A stretch of 5,962 nt of DNA from Thermoplasmata archaeon. GTDB taxonomy: Archaea > Thermoplasmatota > Thermoplasmata > Thermoplasmatales > Thermoplasmataceae. Location: contig JAKBQK010000353.1 of NCBI GenBank assembly GCA_021835265.1, forward strand, positions 1-5,962, written 5' to 3'. The notes under the pieces are model-generated. The model saw nothing but the letters and a program-made list of their open reading frames with translations. It did not search any database and was not told the DNA's origin. Positions 5,597 to 5,962 of this stretch are shown one piece after another. The position numbers were made by a program, and so were the translations under genes. Every line of letters starts with the position of its first letter. The stretch's first letter is position 1.

Positions 5597-5608
5597 TTGT
5601 CTAGACAA
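5597..5608. repeat. Perfect 12-bp palindrome
   Basis: TTGTCTAGACAA is fully self-complementary. Palindromes of this length can be binding sites for dimeric regulators or recombinases. Here it is about 100 bp upstream of the ATG at 5502 and about 175 bp upstream of the zinc-ribbon gene start, so a regulatory role is possible but untested. Confidence 0.3.
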
Positions 5609-5706
5609 ATTCCTGAGATAGATTTTTCATACTTCTATTTTTAATTCAATTAATTACGAATTGATCGAAAATTAAGATTGATAAAATAATACGAGTTTTA
5701 CGAATT

Positions 5707-5773
5707 ACAAAAGAGAATAGAATGTTATAGAGTGCTTCACTCCACTGTTATCTATAATCCCTTCTCTTTTTGT
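5707..5773. repeat. Long imperfect inverted repeat (67 bp)
   Basis: The outer arms are ACAAAAGAGAA (5707-5717) and TTCTCTTTTTGT (5762-5773, one extra T). The inner arms are TTATAGA (5725-5731) and TCTATAA (5751-5757), and a small GTG-CTT-CAC hairpin lies in the loop. Paired, they form a long interrupted stem. The structure spans the stop codon (5752-5754) of the minus-strand coding remnant, so it could be a 3'-end hairpin or terminator, a structured RNA, or the relic of a small mobile element. Confidence 0.45.
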
Positions 5774-5886
5774 ATCATTAGCTGTTCGTTCAACGTTTCA
5801 ATTATCTCCTTAAATTTCCGGCTTGGGCGTTTTTTTAAATGGTTGTTTTCCTCGATCGAAGGATTATGATTCTGGACGGAATTTAA
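5752..5886 (-). pseudogene. Possible C-terminal remnant of an unknown gene
   Basis: On the minus strand, 44 codons are open from just after an in-frame TAA (5887-5889) to TAG at 5752-5754, with no usable start near the 5' end. The peptide includes HNPSIEENNHLKKRPSRKF and then KEIIETLNEQLMIQKEKGL, which looks like an ordinary charged helical C-terminus. I recognise no family. It may be the end of a gene broken upstream by a frameshift or deletion; the sequence further upstream to the window end shows no clear continuation. A chance open frame is also possible. Confidence 0.25.
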
Positions 5887-5962
5887 TTATTATCTGGAAA
5901 CATCACAATTCATGCAACCACGTTGGTCTTCACCGCGGGAAAACAGAGATTTAAGCTTAAGG

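Larger units (their letters stand above)
5503..5962. other. AT-rich right-end spacer with inverted repeats
   Basis: No intact gene is visible in these 460 bases. They contain a GC-rich islet with a small hairpin (5493-5545), a 12-bp palindrome (5597-5608), TCAATT/AATTGA arms at 5646-5651 and 5659-5664, a longer imperfect inverted repeat (5707-5773), a T7 run just after 5829, and a possible C-terminal coding remnant on the minus strand (5752-5886). No tRNA fold, CRISPR repeat or insertion sequence is recognised. Confidence 0.6.

Noticed and set aside
5745..5830. Possible second tRNA, because of the tRNA-like end CCGGCTTGGGCG
   Set aside because: No matching 5' acceptor strand, T-loop sequence or anticodon arm can be found upstream.
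1..5962. CRISPR array, insertion sequence or replication origin
   Set aside because: No regularly spaced direct repeats, no transposase with terminal repeats, and no iterated origin-type motifs were found.

Overview
The window is AT-rich and most likely archaeal. The clearest sign is a complete tRNA-Arg(GCG) at its left end: it has no encoded CCA, and a GCG anticodon is used where bacteria normally have ACG. Frequent AGA/AGG and ATA codons, a TATA-type box about 25 nt upstream of one start codon, and few strong Shine-Dalgarno sites agree with this. I cannot fix the lineage; a euryarchaeon (Thermoplasmata or Methanosarcina-like) is a guess.

Layout, left to right. (1) tRNA-Arg(GCG), 52-125, plus strand. 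(2) A decayed DUF4145 gene, 275-944 plus, broken by two apparent 1-bp deletions and a TAG. (3) A gene-poor spacer, 945-1570, and a doubtful 98-residue ORF, 1571-1867. (4) An intact two-gene plus-strand operon, 1898-3105. It encodes a DUF5343 protein followed, with an ATGA overlap, by an all-helical protein that carries a HEPN-type R-x4-H motif. This is the best candidate in the window for a toxin-antitoxin or defence-like module. (5) A convergent small three-helix membrane protein, 3131-3370 minus. (6) A PD-(D/E)XK nuclease-like pseudogene, 3474-3926 minus, interrupted by one in-frame TAA. (7) A minus-strand cluster at 5423-4045: a small zinc-ribbon protein, a 250-residue protein with an ASKILHxLxPELFVMWD motif, a 68-residue protein, and a 37-residue Pro/Lys/Gly-rich microprotein. 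(8) An AT-rich right end, 5503-5962, with inverted repeats, a short GC-rich islet and a possible C-terminal gene remnant on the minus strand.

A run of accessory, unnamed or broken genes beside a tRNA looks like a genomic island or a turnover hotspot. However, no integrase, transposase or convincing attachment-site pair is visible. Genes were identified by reading the sequence and recalling family signatures; no database search was possible.
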